From: Evansella sp. LMS18
GTDB taxonomy: Bacteria; Bacillota; Bacilli; Bacillales; Salisediminibacteriaceae
Direction: 5' to 3'
DNA: 64,000 bases
NCBI RefSeq assembly: GCF_024362785.1
Contig: NZ_CP093301.1
Location: forward strand, 1,984,001-2,048,000
Under the pieces are notes generated by a model. That model was given only the letters and a program-made list of their open reading frames with translations, did not search any database and was not told the origin of the DNA. Shown piece by piece: positions 48,785 to 64,000 of the stretch (positions within the stretch are counted from its first letter, which is position 1; every line of letters starts with the position of its first letter). A program made the position numbers and the translations under genes.

Positions 48785-49644
48785 ACGGCGATTATATCAA
48801 ATCGGAAGAAGCGGCAATTTCCCCTTTTGACCACGGGTTTCTATATGGGCTCGGTTTGTTTGAAACCTTCCGTACGTATCATGGTCATCCATTTTTGCTG
48901 GATGACCATTTTCATCGTCTGCATGAAGGAGCGAAAGCAATCGGCATAGAACTGCCTGAGTATAAAAGGGAGGATACCTGCAGAATTATACATCAGCTTC
49001 TTGAGCTGAATAATCTGGAAGACGGGTACTTCCGCTGGAATGTCTCAGCAGGGGAAAGGGAAATTGGGCTCTCGCATGAAAATTATTTCTCCCCCAATAC
49101 AATCGTTATTGTGAAGCCTCTTCCTCAGCAGACGCCTCGGGAAAAAGAGGCGGTTTTTCTCCAGACGACAAGGAATACACCAGAAGGGACGAACAGGCTC
49201 AAGTCCCACCATTTCCTTAACAACCTGCTTGGTAAAAGGGAATTGGGAGATCAGCCTGGGACTGAAGGAATCTTCTTAACGGAAAACGGAGAGATAGCAG
49301 AAGGAATAGTATCAAATATTTACTGGGTAAAAAAAGGTACCCTTTATACTCCTTCTGAGGACAGCGGAGCCTTAAACGGTATTACAAGGCAGTTTATTTT
49401 GAAACTTGCTGAAACAACAGGATTGAATACAGAAGAAGGTTTATATGGACCGGAATCGCTTCTTTCAGCAGAGGAAGCTTTCATTTCTAACTCCATCCAG
49501 GAAATCACGGCACTCAGTTCAGTAAAAGGCCGGAAACTGCCGGGGGCGAACGGGTGTTCTTTTAAGCTGATTAGCGCAGAATATAAAAAACATTTAACCA
49601 GCCTATGGAGCAGGTTAGAACTGACAGGAAGGGGTATAGATTGA
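48769..49644 (+). CDS. pabC: Aminodeoxychorismate lyase
   Basis: PabC releases p-aminobenzoate and pyruvate from aminodeoxychorismate using pyridoxal phosphate. It is a fold-type IV PLP enzyme of 291 residues. The candidate PLP lysine is K145 in [11 protein letters not shown], with early [18 protein letters not shown] and late [11 protein letters not shown] blocks. AAGGAG precedes the ATG. It touches folP with no gap. Confidence 0.92.
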   Translation: MFLYLNGDYIKSEEAAISPFDHGFLYGLGLFETFRTYHGHPFLLDDHFHRLHEGAKAIGIELPEYKREDTCRIIHQLLELNNLEDGYFRWNVSAGEREIGLSHENYFSPNTIVIVKPLPQQTPREKEAVFLQTTRNTPEGTNRLKSHHFLNNLLGKRELGDQPGTEGIFLTENGEIAEGIVSNIYWVKKGTLYTPSEDSGALNGITRQFILKLAETTGLNTEEGLYGPESLLSAEEAFISNSIQEITALSSVKGRKLPGANGCSFKLISAEYKKHLTSLWSRLELTGRGID

Positions 49645-50490
49645 ATGAATTACAGTAAAAGAGTAATTGAGTGGAATGGGAAAAAACTTGATTTTTCCCG
49701 GAAAACATATGTCATGGGTATCCTTAATGTTACTCCGGACTCCTTTTCAGATGGCGGGCGCTACTCAGGTGTAAGTAATGCAGTGGTGCACGCAAAGCAG
49801 ATGGCGGAACAAGGGGCGGATATCATTGACATAGGCGGCGAATCCACACGCCCAGGAGCCGAAAAGGTTAGTGAAGAAGAAGAACTGAGAAGGATACTGG
49901 AACCGATAAAAGCTGTCCGGGAGGCAGTGGACCTGCCGATATCTGTAGATACTTACAAAGCGAAGGCTGCGGAAAAGGCAATTGAGCATGGAGCGGATAT
50001 CATTAATGATGTCTGGGGGGCTAAAGCTGACCCGGAGATGGCAAAGGTCGCAGCTCAATACGATGTACCCATTGTCCTGATGCACAACCGCCAGCAAATT
50101 GATTACGTAGATTTTATGGATGACGTCGTAAAGGACCTGGAAGAAAGTATAGAAATCTGCCTTAAAGCAGGTGTTAAAGACAACAGAATCATTCTTGACC
50201 CTGGTGTGGGATTTGCAAAAACGTACGAACATAATGTTCTCGTTATGCGGCATATGGAGAGAATTACAGAGATGGGCTATCCTGTGCTTCTTGGAACATC
50301 AAGAAAGTCACTTATTTCAAAAACACTAAACCTTCCAGTAGACCAGCGGGTGGAAGGGACCGGAGCTACCGTATGTTTCGGCATCAACAAAGGGGCAGGA
50401 ATCATACGTATCCATGATGTTCTGGAGATGAGCCGGATGGTTAAAATGATGGATGTCATGATTGGCAAAGAAGAGATTCCGGAACTGTAA
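49645..50490 (+). CDS. folP: Dihydropteroate synthase
   Basis: FolP (Sul) joins p-aminobenzoate to hydroxymethyl-dihydropterin pyrophosphate and is the sulfonamide target. The signatures are MGILNVTPDSFSDGG near residues 24-38, DIGGESTRPGA, and the late LLGTSRKS motif. The length is 281 residues. Its ATG directly abuts the pabC stop; GGAAGGGG lies upstream. It sits in the folate operon between pabC and folB. Confidence 0.95.
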   Translation: MNYSKRVIEWNGKKLDFSRKTYVMGILNVTPDSFSDGGRYSGVSNAVVHAKQMAEQGADIIDIGGESTRPGAEKVSEEEELRRILEPIKAVREAVDLPISVDTYKAKAAEKAIEHGADIINDVWGAKADPEMAKVAAQYDVPIVLMHNRQQIDYVDFMDDVVKDLEESIEICLKAGVKDNRIILDPGVGFAKTYEHNVLVMRHMERITEMGYPVLLGTSRKSLISKTLNLPVDQRVEGTGATVCFGINKGAGIIRIHDVLEMSRMVKMMDVMIGKEEIPEL

Positions 50491-50551
50491 GCTGGAAAGG
50501 AACAGGGAAAAGTATAAAAGAATCGGCACGATCCCGAAAAGGAGTGTTTTG

Positions 50552-50917
50552 ATGGATAAGATATATGTTAATGGAATGGATTTTTACGGTTATCACGGTG
50601 TATATGAAGAAGAGAATAAATTAGGCCAGCGTTTTTCCGCGGATGTCATTCTTGAAATGGATACTAAGGAAGCGGGCAGGACAGATAACCTGAACCTTAC
50701 TGTAAATTATGCAGAAGTCTATGAAAAGGTAAAGGAGATCATGGAGGGAGAAGCAGTGAAACTGGTTGAAACTCTGACGGAGAGGATCGGGGCGAAACTG
50801 CTTGCGGATTTCAAAATTGTCGATGCGGTAACAGTAAAAGTCGTGAAGCCAAATCCTCCGATTCCGGGCCATTATGAGTCAGTAGCAGTAGAGATACGAA
50901 GGGAAAGGGATAATTAA
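50552..50917 (+). CDS. folB: Dihydroneopterin aldolase
   Basis: FolB cleaves dihydroneopterin to hydroxymethyl-dihydropterin and glycolaldehyde. The 121-residue tunnelling fold is shown by MDKIYVNGMDFYGYHGVYEEE, NYAEVYEKVKEIM and VKVVKPNPPIPGHYESV. The frame opens at 50462, but AAAAGGAGTG sets ATG 50552. Its stop overlaps the folK start by one base. Confidence 0.94.
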   Translation: MDKIYVNGMDFYGYHGVYEEENKLGQRFSADVILEMDTKEAGRTDNLNLTVNYAEVYEKVKEIMEGEAVKLVETLTERIGAKLLADFKIVDAVTVKVVKPNPPIPGHYESVAVEIRRERDN

Positions 50918-51459
50918 TGGACTCAGGAAGCCATCTTAGGAATATCGCCTATCTGTCCATCGGGTCTAACATAGACGACCGGGAGGAACATTTAAAGCAG
51001 GCGGTTAAACGAATTGGAGAACTGGAACTTGTTTCCATAGACCGGATTTCCTCCGTGTATGAAACAGACCCTGTGGGCTATACGGAGCAGGAAGCCTTTT
51101 TAAACATGGCGATAAAGGTCAGGACAGATTTGTCTGCTGAAAGACTCCTTCAAAAGACCCAGGAAATTGAAAAAAGCGGTGGGAGAAAAAGGGAAATTCG
51201 CTGGGGGCCACGCACAATTGACCTTGACATTTTACTGTTTAACGATGAAAATATAACCTTGGAACAGCTGACTGTTCCTCATCCGAGAATGCTTGAAAGA
51301 GCATTTGTGCTGATTCCGCTTCAGGAAATAGCGCCAGGTATAGAAATAAACAATGGTAAACCCATTGAACAATATATCGAAGAACTAACCGGTAAAGAAG
51401 GTGTTCATAAATGGAAGAGCTTCTCTGGGGAAGACGTATTCGGGCATTCCGAAAACTAA
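50917..51459 (+). CDS. folK: HPPK: hydroxymethyl-dihydropterin pyrophosphokinase
   Basis: FolK transfers pyrophosphate from ATP to hydroxymethyl-dihydropterin. The family text YLSIGSNIDDREEHL, YETDPVGYTEQEAFLNMA and the metal motif GPRTIDLDILLF with PHPRMLERAFVL are present. The length is 180 residues. It overlaps yazB by 49 bases, a tight coupling also found in B. subtilis. Confidence 0.95.
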   Translation: MDSGSHLRNIAYLSIGSNIDDREEHLKQAVKRIGELELVSIDRISSVYETDPVGYTEQEAFLNMAIKVRTDLSAERLLQKTQEIEKSGGRKREIRWGPRTIDLDILLFNDENITLEQLTVPHPRMLERAFVLIPLQEIAPGIEINNGKPIEQYIEELTGKEGVHKWKSFSGEDVFGHSEN

Positions 51460-51617
51460 AAGGATATACACAAGAAGAATTTGCAAAACACCTTGGCATA
51501 TCTGTATCTGTATTAGGAGAAATTGAACGAGGAAACAGGAAGCCATCAGAGGAACTGTTGGAGAAGGTGACGGAAACTTTAGGGGTGACCTTAGAGGAGC
51601 TTACTTCAATAAGATAA
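51411..51617 (+). CDS. yazB: YazB, small Xre-type HTH protein
   Basis: This 68-residue protein is almost entirely one helix-turn-helix of the Cro/C1 (Xre) class: RRIRAFRKLKGYTQEEFAKHL then GISVSVLGEIERGNRKPS. It lies inside the folate operon between folK and dusB and overlaps folK in another frame. AGAAGG precedes the ATG. Whether it regulates this operon is not known. Confidence 0.92.
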   Translation: MEELLWGRRIRAFRKLKGYTQEEFAKHLGISVSVLGEIERGNRKPSEELLEKVTETLGVTLEELTSIR

Positions 51618-51632
51618 GTGAGGGGGGATACC

Positions 51633-52640
51633 ATGTTAAAGATCGGTGATATTACCATGAAGAATCAGGTAGTGCTCGCGCCAATGGCAGGTGTCTGCAA
51701 CCCTGCATTCCGGTTAATCGCCAAGGAATTTGGAACCGGGCTGGTCTGTGCGGAAATGGTAAGTGACAAAGCGATTTTAAATCAAAATAAACGTTCTTTG
51801 CAGATGCTCTATGTTGATGAGCGGGAAAAGCCATTAAGCCTGCAGATTTTCGGAGGGACGCCTGAAACGCTTGTTGAGGCTGCGAAAATAGTGGATAAGC
51901 AGACTAACGCCGATATCATTGATATTAATATGGGTTGCCCGGTACCTAAAATCACTAGCTGTGATGCGGGAGCCAAATGGCTGCTTAACCCGGATAAAAT
52001 ATACGAAATGGTTTCATATGCAGTGGACGCTGTCAACAAACCAGTGACAGTAAAAATGCGAATCGGCTGGGACGAAGACCATATATACGCGGTTGAAAAC
52101 GCAAAAGCGGTTGAGCGGGCAGGAGGAAGTGCTGTTGCTGTACACGGCAGAACCCGTTACCAGATGTACGAAGGTGAAGCGCGCTGGGATATTATTAAAG
52201 ATGTAAAAGATGCGGTGAATATTCCTGTTATCGGCAATGGAGATGTAAAAACACCGGAAGATGCGAGGCGCATGCTGGACACTACCGGAGTTGACGGGGT
52301 AATGATCGGCCGTGCAGCCCTCGGAAACCCATGGATGCTGTACCGGACCATTCATTATCTGGAAACGGGCGAAAATAAACCGGAACCTTCTTACCGGGAA
52401 AAAATCGATGTTTGTATCCTTCATATGGACCGCCTTATTGCTATAAAAGGAGAAGCAGTAGCTGTCCGGGAAATGCGAAAGCATGCAGCCTGGTACATTA
52501 AAGGCATGAAAGGTGCTGCCGGAATTCGTGATATCATTAATACAACAACAGAACGGGATGCTTTAGCTGAAGCACTTCATAAATTTGTGGATGAACAGGA
52601 AGAGATACAAAAAGAAAAGGAACGACTGGCGGTTATCTAA
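51633..52640 (+). CDS. dusB: tRNA-dihydrouridine synthase DusB (YacF)
   Basis: This flavoenzyme reduces specific tRNA uridines to dihydrouridine. The FMN-barrel start is VVLAPMAGVCNPAFR. The catalytic-cysteine loop is DINMGCPVPKITSCDAG, with VKMRIGWDE and VHGRTRYQMYEG following, then the FMN phosphate GNGDV and GVMIGRAALGNPW. The length is 335 residues. ATG 51633 follows GAGGGGGG; the upstream GTG at 51618 is less likely. It ends the operon with a terminator. Confidence 0.94.
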   Translation: MLKIGDITMKNQVVLAPMAGVCNPAFRLIAKEFGTGLVCAEMVSDKAILNQNKRSLQMLYVDEREKPLSLQIFGGTPETLVEAAKIVDKQTNADIIDINMGCPVPKITSCDAGAKWLLNPDKIYEMVSYAVDAVNKPVTVKMRIGWDEDHIYAVENAKAVERAGGSAVAVHGRTRYQMYEGEARWDIIKDVKDAVNIPVIGNGDVKTPEDARRMLDTTGVDGVMIGRAALGNPWMLYRTIHYLETGENKPEPSYREKIDVCILHMDRLIAIKGEAVAVREMRKHAAWYIKGMKGAAGIRDIINTTTERDALAEALHKFVDEQEEIQKEKERLAVI

Positions 52641-52685
52641 TTTGACAATGCCAGGCAACTTTTTTATAATACGTCTGAGATACTG

Positions 52686-52715
52686 AAACTGCCGGTCACA
52701 GCTGGCAGTTTTCTT
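52686..52715 (+). terminator. Terminator after dusB
   Basis: AAACTGCC at 52686-52693 pairs with GGCAGTTT at 52704-52711 around a 10-base loop, followed by TCTTATT. Confidence 0.72.
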
Positions 52716-52959
52716 ATTGTAATAAATTATGGTTAAGCACTCTGAAACCGGGTCGGTACTGGAATAAGTAATCGAACCTACATATAACAACTGATGAATA
52801 TATACGCTGAAGTATCCTCCCTTGTTTGATTTACTGATAAAATGTAAAGTATTAAAATAGAACACTAAATTGTCCGGGTTGTTTTCGTTTAAAAGCTTTC
52901 GGGCCAGAATGCTTTTTAAAAAGACTTCTTTAAAGGTGAGTGTTGATTTTCAGTTCTGG
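52716..52959. other. Non-coding AT-rich DNA before lysS
   Basis: No gene is supported. The minus-strand frame at 52865-52563 runs across the dusB terminator and 3' end and has no ribosome-binding site. A weak inverted repeat AAAAGC/GCTTTT lies near 52892-52918. Confidence 0.5.
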
Positions 52960-52965
52960 TATACT
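52957..52965 (+). promoter_or_regulatory. Candidate extended -10 promoter of lysS
   Basis: TGG precedes TATACT (52960-52965); no clear -35 is seen. It would give a leader of about 65 bases. Confidence 0.4.
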
Positions 52966-53020
52966 CTTGGAGATTAAGGTGTCCGGAAGCAGGATAAAAC
53001 ACAAGGTTATGAAAAAATGA

Positions 53021-54535
<1,515 letters not shown>

Positions 54536-54548
54536 TAATGTTGAACCC

Positions 54549-54582
54549 AGCTGCCTTTTAGATGATAGAAGGCAGCTTTTAT
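54549..54582 (+). terminator. Terminator after lysS
   Basis: A 9-bp perfect stem AGCTGCCTT/AAGGCAGCT with an 11-base loop is followed by TTTTATTT. Confidence 0.85.
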
Positions 54583-54588
54583 TTCACT

Positions 54589-54612
54589 GTCTGTTTTGGA
54601 GACGGACTTTTT
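54589..54612 (+). terminator. Second terminator-like hairpin after lysS
   Basis: GTCTGT/ACGGAC (one wobble) with a 7-base loop and TTTTT. It is tandem with the first, insulating the rRNA promoters from lysS. Confidence 0.65.
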
Positions 54613-54844
54613 CATATTATAAATTGAACCTTCAATCCGTGGGGGGTTATTCATCACCCACGGGTTGTTAGTTGAACCAATCGGGATGTTATCGTCCGTT
54701 ATCTCCCGCATAAAGAACATCTTCGCTTCCACTCCTGTTTAGAGGCGGGGGTAGGTTACGGACGGTTACTTCGGGATAAAAATAAGGTTTAATTCACTTG
54801 AGCAGGTGGAATATCTTACAAGTTAGAAAAAATTTAAAAAAGGG
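54613..54844 (+). other. Structured non-coding stretch between lysS and rRNA promoters
   Basis: Several hairpins are clustered here. CCGTGGG/CCCACGG lies at 54637-54643/54657-54663. A longer one has CGTCCGT/ACGGACG at 54693-54699/54758-54764 and inner CCCGC/GCGGG at 54705-54709/54745-54749. No open frame or known RNA family is recognised. TTGGAG-N16-TATAAA (54596-54623) is a weak promoter possibility. Confidence 0.5.
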
Positions 54845-54873
54845 TTGCTCTGTTGCTGAGATGATGTTATATT
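54845..54873 (+). promoter_or_regulatory. rRNA promoter P1
   Basis: TTGCTC (54845-54850), 17 bases, TATATT (54868-54873). Confidence 0.8.
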
Positions 54874-54946
54874 ATTACTTGTCGCCGAAAACAAAGCGAC
54901 TGAGCAAGCGAAACAAAACGAGAAAAAATAATTTCAAAAAAAGTTA

Positions 54947-54975
54947 TTGACTCTCGATTGATAAGATGTTATGAT
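54947..54975 (+). promoter_or_regulatory. rRNA promoter P2
   Basis: TTGACT (54947-54952), 17 bases, TATGAT (54970-54975), about 100 bases after P1, the usual tandem arrangement of rrn promoters. Confidence 0.85.
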
Positions 54976-55016
54976 ATTAAAGTCGCCAAAAACGACAGCA
55001 AAACATTTTGACGCTT

Positions 55017-55051
55017 TGACCTTTGAAAACTAAACAAAAAGCCAAGCGAAG
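55017..55051 (+). promoter_or_regulatory. rRNA leader: boxA and 16S processing-stalk left arm (copy 1)
   Basis: TGACCTTTGAAAACTAAAC resembles boxA antitermination signals. From 55026 to 55051 the leader is nearly fully complementary to 56732-56759 after 16S, so both sides can form the 16S precursor stalk. Confidence 0.75.
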
Positions 55052-55129
55052 TGGGATATTTCAAATTCCCGTCAATCGAAAGAGTAATCTTTCAAATAAA
55101 TGATGTCAGAGACATCAAACTCGTTTCAA

Positions 55130-56699
<1,570 letters not shown>

Positions 56700-56945
56700 A
56701 AGGAGCTTAAAAGGCTCATACCTTTTTATAGCTTCGCTTGGTACTTTTTGTTTAGTTTTGAGAGGTCATACTCTCAAAAAATGATTTTCCTCTTTACAGA
56801 GGAAGGTTATTCTTTTGCCCTTTGAAAACTGGATAACGATTAACTGATTGATGATCACCGGTTGTTATAATTAAAAGTGCAAACTTTTAACGAGTACAAC
56901 CGAGTGTCTTAGATAAGGCTAAATGTAGACGCCATTTTTTAACAT
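56700..56945 (+). other. 16S-23S spacer of copy 1, without tRNA genes
   Basis: The spacer holds the 16S stalk right arm (56732-56759), a hairpin near 56760-56780, and a second boxA-like block GCCCTTTGAAAACTGGATAAC at 56817-56837. That block pairs with 59917-59937 after 23S. No tRNA is present, unlike copy 2. Confidence 0.85.
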
Positions 56946-59879
<2,934 letters not shown>

Positions 59880-59955
59880 ATTTGTCTTACTAAGCAAGAT
59901 TATCAATCAGAAAAAAGTTATCCAGTTTTGAGAGGGCAACCTTTCAATTACATAG

Positions 59956-60072
59956 TCCAGTGACGATAGCGAAGAGGCCACACCCGTTCCCATGCCGAAC
60001 ACGGTAGTTAAGCTCTTCAGCGCCGATGGTAGTTGGGGGCTCTCCCCCTGTGAGAGTAGGACGTCGCTGGGC
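59956..60072 (+). rRNA. rrf: 5S ribosomal RNA
   Basis: The gene is about 117 bases with complementary ends (TCCAGTGACG and CGTCGCTGGG) and the conserved CCGAACACGG and AAGCTCTTCAGCGCCGATGG blocks. It is the substrate of RNase M5, encoded by rnmV in this window. Confidence 0.95.
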
Positions 60073-60081
60073 ATTATAAAT

Positions 60082-60157
60082 GGAGGATTAGCTCAGTTGG
60101 GAGAGCACCTGCCTTACAAGCAGGGGGTCGGCGGTTCGAGCCCGTCATCCTCCACCA
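60082..60157 (+). tRNA. tRNA-Val (anticodon TAC)
   Basis: 76 bases with CCA encoded; acceptor GGAGGAT/ATCCTCC; anticodon loop CTTACAA. First of nine tRNAs after 5S. Confidence 0.97.
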
Positions 60158-60160
60158 TTT

Positions 60161-60236
<76 letters not shown>

Positions 60237-60240
60237 CTAG

Positions 60241-60316
60241 GAGCCATTAGCTCAGTTGGTAGAGCATCTGACTTTTAATCAGAGGGTCGAAGGTTCGAGT
60301 CCTTCATGGCTCACCA
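60241..60316 (+). tRNA. tRNA-Lys (anticodon TTT)
   Basis: 76 bases with CCA; acceptor GAGCCAT/ATGGCTC; anticodon loop CTTTTAA. Confidence 0.97.
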
Positions 60317-60327
60317 TTTTAATACTT

Positions 60328-60412
60328 GCGGGTGTGGCGGAATTGGCAGACGCGCTAGACTTAGGATCTAGTGTCTTACGACGTGGGGGTTCAAGTCCCT
60401 TCACCCGCACCA
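60328..60412 (+). tRNA. tRNA-Leu (anticodon TAG)
   Basis: 85 bases with the long variable arm of class II tRNAs; acceptor GCGGGTG/CACCCGC; anticodon loop CTTAGGA; CCA encoded. Confidence 0.96.
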
Positions 60413-60417
60413 GTTCT

Positions 60418-60492
60418 GCGGAAGTAGCTCAGTGGTAGAGCACCACCTTGCCAAGGTGGGGGTCGCGGGTTCGAATCCCGTCTTCCGCTCCA
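60418..60492 (+). tRNA. tRNA-Gly (anticodon GCC)
   Basis: 75 bases with CCA; acceptor GCGGAAG/CTTCCGC; anticodon loop TTGCCAA; discriminator T as usual for bacterial tRNA-Gly. Confidence 0.96.
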
Positions 60493-60511
60493 GTTTTTAA
60501 ATAGTCTGCTT

Positions 60512-60600
60512 GCCGGGGTGGTGGAATTGGCAGACACACAGGACTTAAAATCCTGCGGTAGGTGACTACCGTGCCGGTTCAAGTCCGGCCCTCGGCACCA
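60512..60600 (+). tRNA. tRNA-Leu (anticodon TAA)
   Basis: 89 bases with long variable arm and CCA; anticodon loop CTTAAAA. Confidence 0.96.
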
Positions 60601-60620
60601 TATATATTACTGTGACATAA

Positions 60621-60697
60621 GCGCCCGTAGCTCAATTGGATAGAGCGTTTGACTACGGATCAAGAGGTTAGGGGTTCGACTCCTCTCGGGCGCGCCA
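60621..60697 (+). tRNA. tRNA-Arg (anticodon ACG)
   Basis: 77 bases with CCA; acceptor GCGCCCG/CGGGCGC; anticodon loop CTACGGA. A34 is expected to be deaminated to inosine. Confidence 0.96.
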
Positions 60698-60706
60698 TTT
60701 ATTCTT

Positions 60707-60783
60707 CGGGAAGTGGCTCAGCTTGGTAGAGCACCTGGTTTGGGACCAGGGGGTCGCAGGTTCAAATCCTGTCTTCCCGACCA
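60707..60783 (+). tRNA. tRNA-Pro (anticodon TGG)
   Basis: 77 bases with CCA; acceptor CGGGAAG/CTTCCCG; anticodon loop TTTGGGA. Confidence 0.96.
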
Positions 60784-60791
60784 TTATATGA

Positions 60792-60867
60792 GGGGCCTTA
60801 GCTCAGCTGGGAGAGCGCCTGCCTTGCACGCAGGAGGTCAGCGGTTCGATCCCGCTAGGCTCCACCA
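60792..60867 (+). tRNA. tRNA-Ala (anticodon TGC), copy in the tRNA cluster
   Basis: 76 bases with CCA; acceptor GGGGCCT/AGGCTCC with one wobble; anticodon loop CTTGCAC. The sequence is identical to the tRNA-Ala in the second 16S-23S spacer. Last tRNA before the second 16S. Confidence 0.97.
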
Positions 60868-60881
60868 ATTAATTTTATAAG

Positions 60882-60996
60882 TGACCTTTGAAAACTAAAC
60901 AAAAAGCCAAGCGAAGTGGGATATTTTAAATATCCCGTCAATCGAAAGAGTAATCTTTCAAATTAAATGATGTCAGAGACATCAAACTCGTTTCAA
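60882..60996 (+). promoter_or_regulatory. rRNA leader with boxA, copy 2 (no promoter seen)
   Basis: This leader nearly duplicates 55017-55129 (two-base length difference), including the boxA-like CTTTGAAAACTAAAC and the stalk arm. It begins only about 14 bases after tRNA-Ala. No -35/-10 pair or terminator is visible in between. Confidence 0.7.
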
Positions 60997-62566
<1,570 letters not shown>

Positions 62567-62706
62567 AAGGAGCTTAAAAGGCTCATACCTTTTTAAAGCT
62601 TCGCTTGGTACTTTTTTGTTTAGTTTTGAAGGGTCACACCTTCTATAAAAAAATATTTTTCCGCTGCGAGATATTCGCAAGAAAAACCTTATTTGATACC
62701 CTTTAG

Positions 62707-62783
<77 letters not shown>

Positions 62784-62807
62784 TATAATGAAAGATAAAT
62801 GGATTCA

Positions 62808-62883
62808 GGGGCCTTAGCTCAGCTGGGAGAGCGCCTGCCTTGCACGCAGGAGGTCAGCGGTTCGATCCCGCTAGGCTCCACCA
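62808..62883 (+). tRNA. tRNA-Ala (anticodon TGC), spacer copy
   Basis: Identical to the tRNA-Ala at 60792-60867. Lies 24 bases after tRNA-Ile in the spacer of the second rRNA operon. Confidence 0.97.
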
Positions 62884-63062
62884 TTGGAAATTTCATTGTA
62901 TTAAAGAATCTAAGATAAGGTTCTTTGTTATGTGCCCTTTGAAAACTGGATAACGATTAACTGATTGATGATCACCGGTTGTTTTAATTAAAAGTGCAAA
63001 CTTTTAACGAGTACAACCGAGTGTCTTAGATAAGGCTGAATGTAGACGCCATTTTTTAACAT

Positions 63063-64000
63063 GGTTAAGTTAGAAAGGGCGCACGGTGAATGCCTTGGCA
63101 CTAGGAGCCGATGAAGGACGGGACGAACACCGATATGCTTCGGGGAGCTGTAAGTAAGCTTTGATCCGGAGATTTCCGAATGGGGGAACCCACTGCCTGT
63201 AATGAGGCAGTATCCATACCTGAATACATAGGGTATGAGAAGGCAGACCTGGGGAACTGAAACATCTTAGTACCCAGAGGAAGAGAAAGCAAATGCGATT
63301 TCCTGAGTAGCGGCGAGCGAAACGGAAACAGCCCAAACCAGAAGGCTTGCCTTCTGGGGTTGTAGGACACTCCATACGGAGTTACAAAGAAACAGCGTAG
63401 GTGAAGCGACCTGGAAAGGTCCGCGGGACAAGGTAACAGCCCTGTAGCCGAAACGTTGTTTCCTCCGGAGTGTATCCTGAGTACGGCGGGACACGTGAAA
63501 CCCCGTCGGAATCCGGGAGGACCATCTCCCAAGGCTAAATACTCCCTAGTGACCGATAGTGAACCAGTACCGTGAGGGAAAGGTGAAAAGCACCCCGGGA
63601 GGGGAGTGAAAGAGATCCTGAAACCGTGTGCCTACAAGTAGTTGGAGCCCGTTCATGGGTGACAGCGTGCCTTTTGTAGAATGAACCGGCGAGTTACGAT
63701 AACGTGCGAGGTTAAGTTGAAGAGACGGAGCCGCAGCGAAAGCGAGTCTGAACAGGGCGATGCAGTACGTTGTTGTAGACCCGAAACCGTGTGATCTACC
63801 CATGTCCAGGGTGAAGTCCAGGTAACACTGGATGGAGGCCCGAACCCACGCACGTTGAAAAGTGCGGGGATGAGGTGTGGGTAGGGGTGAAATGCCAATC
63901 GAACACGGAGATAGCTGGTTCTCCCCGAAATAGCTTTAGGGCTAGCCTCGAGGGAAGAGTGTTGGAGGTAGAGCACTGATTGGACTAGGGGTCCCCACAG
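63063..64000 (+). rRNA. rrl: 23S ribosomal RNA, copy 2 (5' part, truncated by window edge)
   Basis: Starts with the same GGTTAAGTTAGAAAGGGCGC as copy 1. The first 938 bases appear identical to the first copy by inspection. The spacer before it repeats the GCCCTTTGAAAACTGGATAAC boxA/stalk block. Confidence 0.96.

Overview
The window is a stretch of core chromosome from an endospore-forming member of the Bacillaceae (Bacillota). The evidence is gene content and order: from the end of tmk to the rRNA operons it follows the origin-proximal Bacillus subtilis map almost gene for gene. It carries abrB, spoVG, spoVT, spoIIE, yabG, sspF, fin and yabP/yabQ, promoters matching sigma A, sigma H, sigma B, sigma F/G and Spo0A control, and the trnJ-type tRNA order. 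It is not B. subtilis itself: yaaR, yabJ (ridA), yacD and the tRNA pair before spoIIE are absent from their usual slots. Four extra genes are present: a nucleoside transporter, a DUF2071 gene, and a two-gene ThrE-type exporter. Long acidic tails on Ctc and FtsH hint at a salt- or alkali-adapted lineage, which is inference only.

Layout. 1-4.9 kb: end of tmk, darA, holB, ricT, yabA, trmN6, yazA and rsmI, all forward, ending in a terminator shared with the convergent abrB (the only minus-strand gene). 5.2-12.9 kb: abrB promoter, a T-box leader and metG, then tatD, yabE, rnmV, rsmA and yabG. 13-22.9 kb: veg, sspF, ispE, purR, spoVG, the inserted transporter and DUF2071 gene, glmU, prs, ctc, pth and fin. 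23-33.3 kb: mfd, spoVT, a SpoVB-like flippase gene, mazG-type yabN, rqcP, yabP, yabQ, divIC and yabR. 33.6-43.5 kb: spoIIE, yabS, yabT, the ThrE pair, tilS, hpt and ftsH. 43.5-54.5 kb: coaX, hslO, cysK, the folate operon (pabB-pabA-pabC-folP-folB-folK-yazB-dusB) and lysS. 54.6-64 kb: tandem rRNA promoters, 16S-23S-5S, nine tRNAs, then a second 16S-tRNAIle-tRNAAla-23S running off the window.

Functional themes. (1) Translation and RNA: MetRS, LysRS, RsmA, RsmI, TrmN6, TilS, DusB, Pth, RnmV, RqcP, bL25 and the rRNA/tRNA block. (2) The sporulation programme: AbrB, SpoVG, SpoIIE, Fin, SpoVT, YabG, SspF, YabP and YabQ. (3) Precursor supply: IspE, PurR, GlmU, Prs, Hpt, CoaX, CysK and the p-aminobenzoate/folate genes. 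(4) Replication, repair and division: HolB, YabA, Mfd, DivIC and FtsH.

No defence system, prophage, insertion sequence or CRISPR array was seen. I found no clearly new biological system. The best leads are regulatory: a palindrome at the cysK transcription start, a GAG-repeat TRAP-like site before pabA, a hairpin abutting the yabS ribosome-binding site, a structured unassigned stretch before the rRNA promoters, and an apparently promoterless second rRNA operon. Start codons were chosen from ribosome-binding-site spacing and remembered family lengths; no database search was possible.
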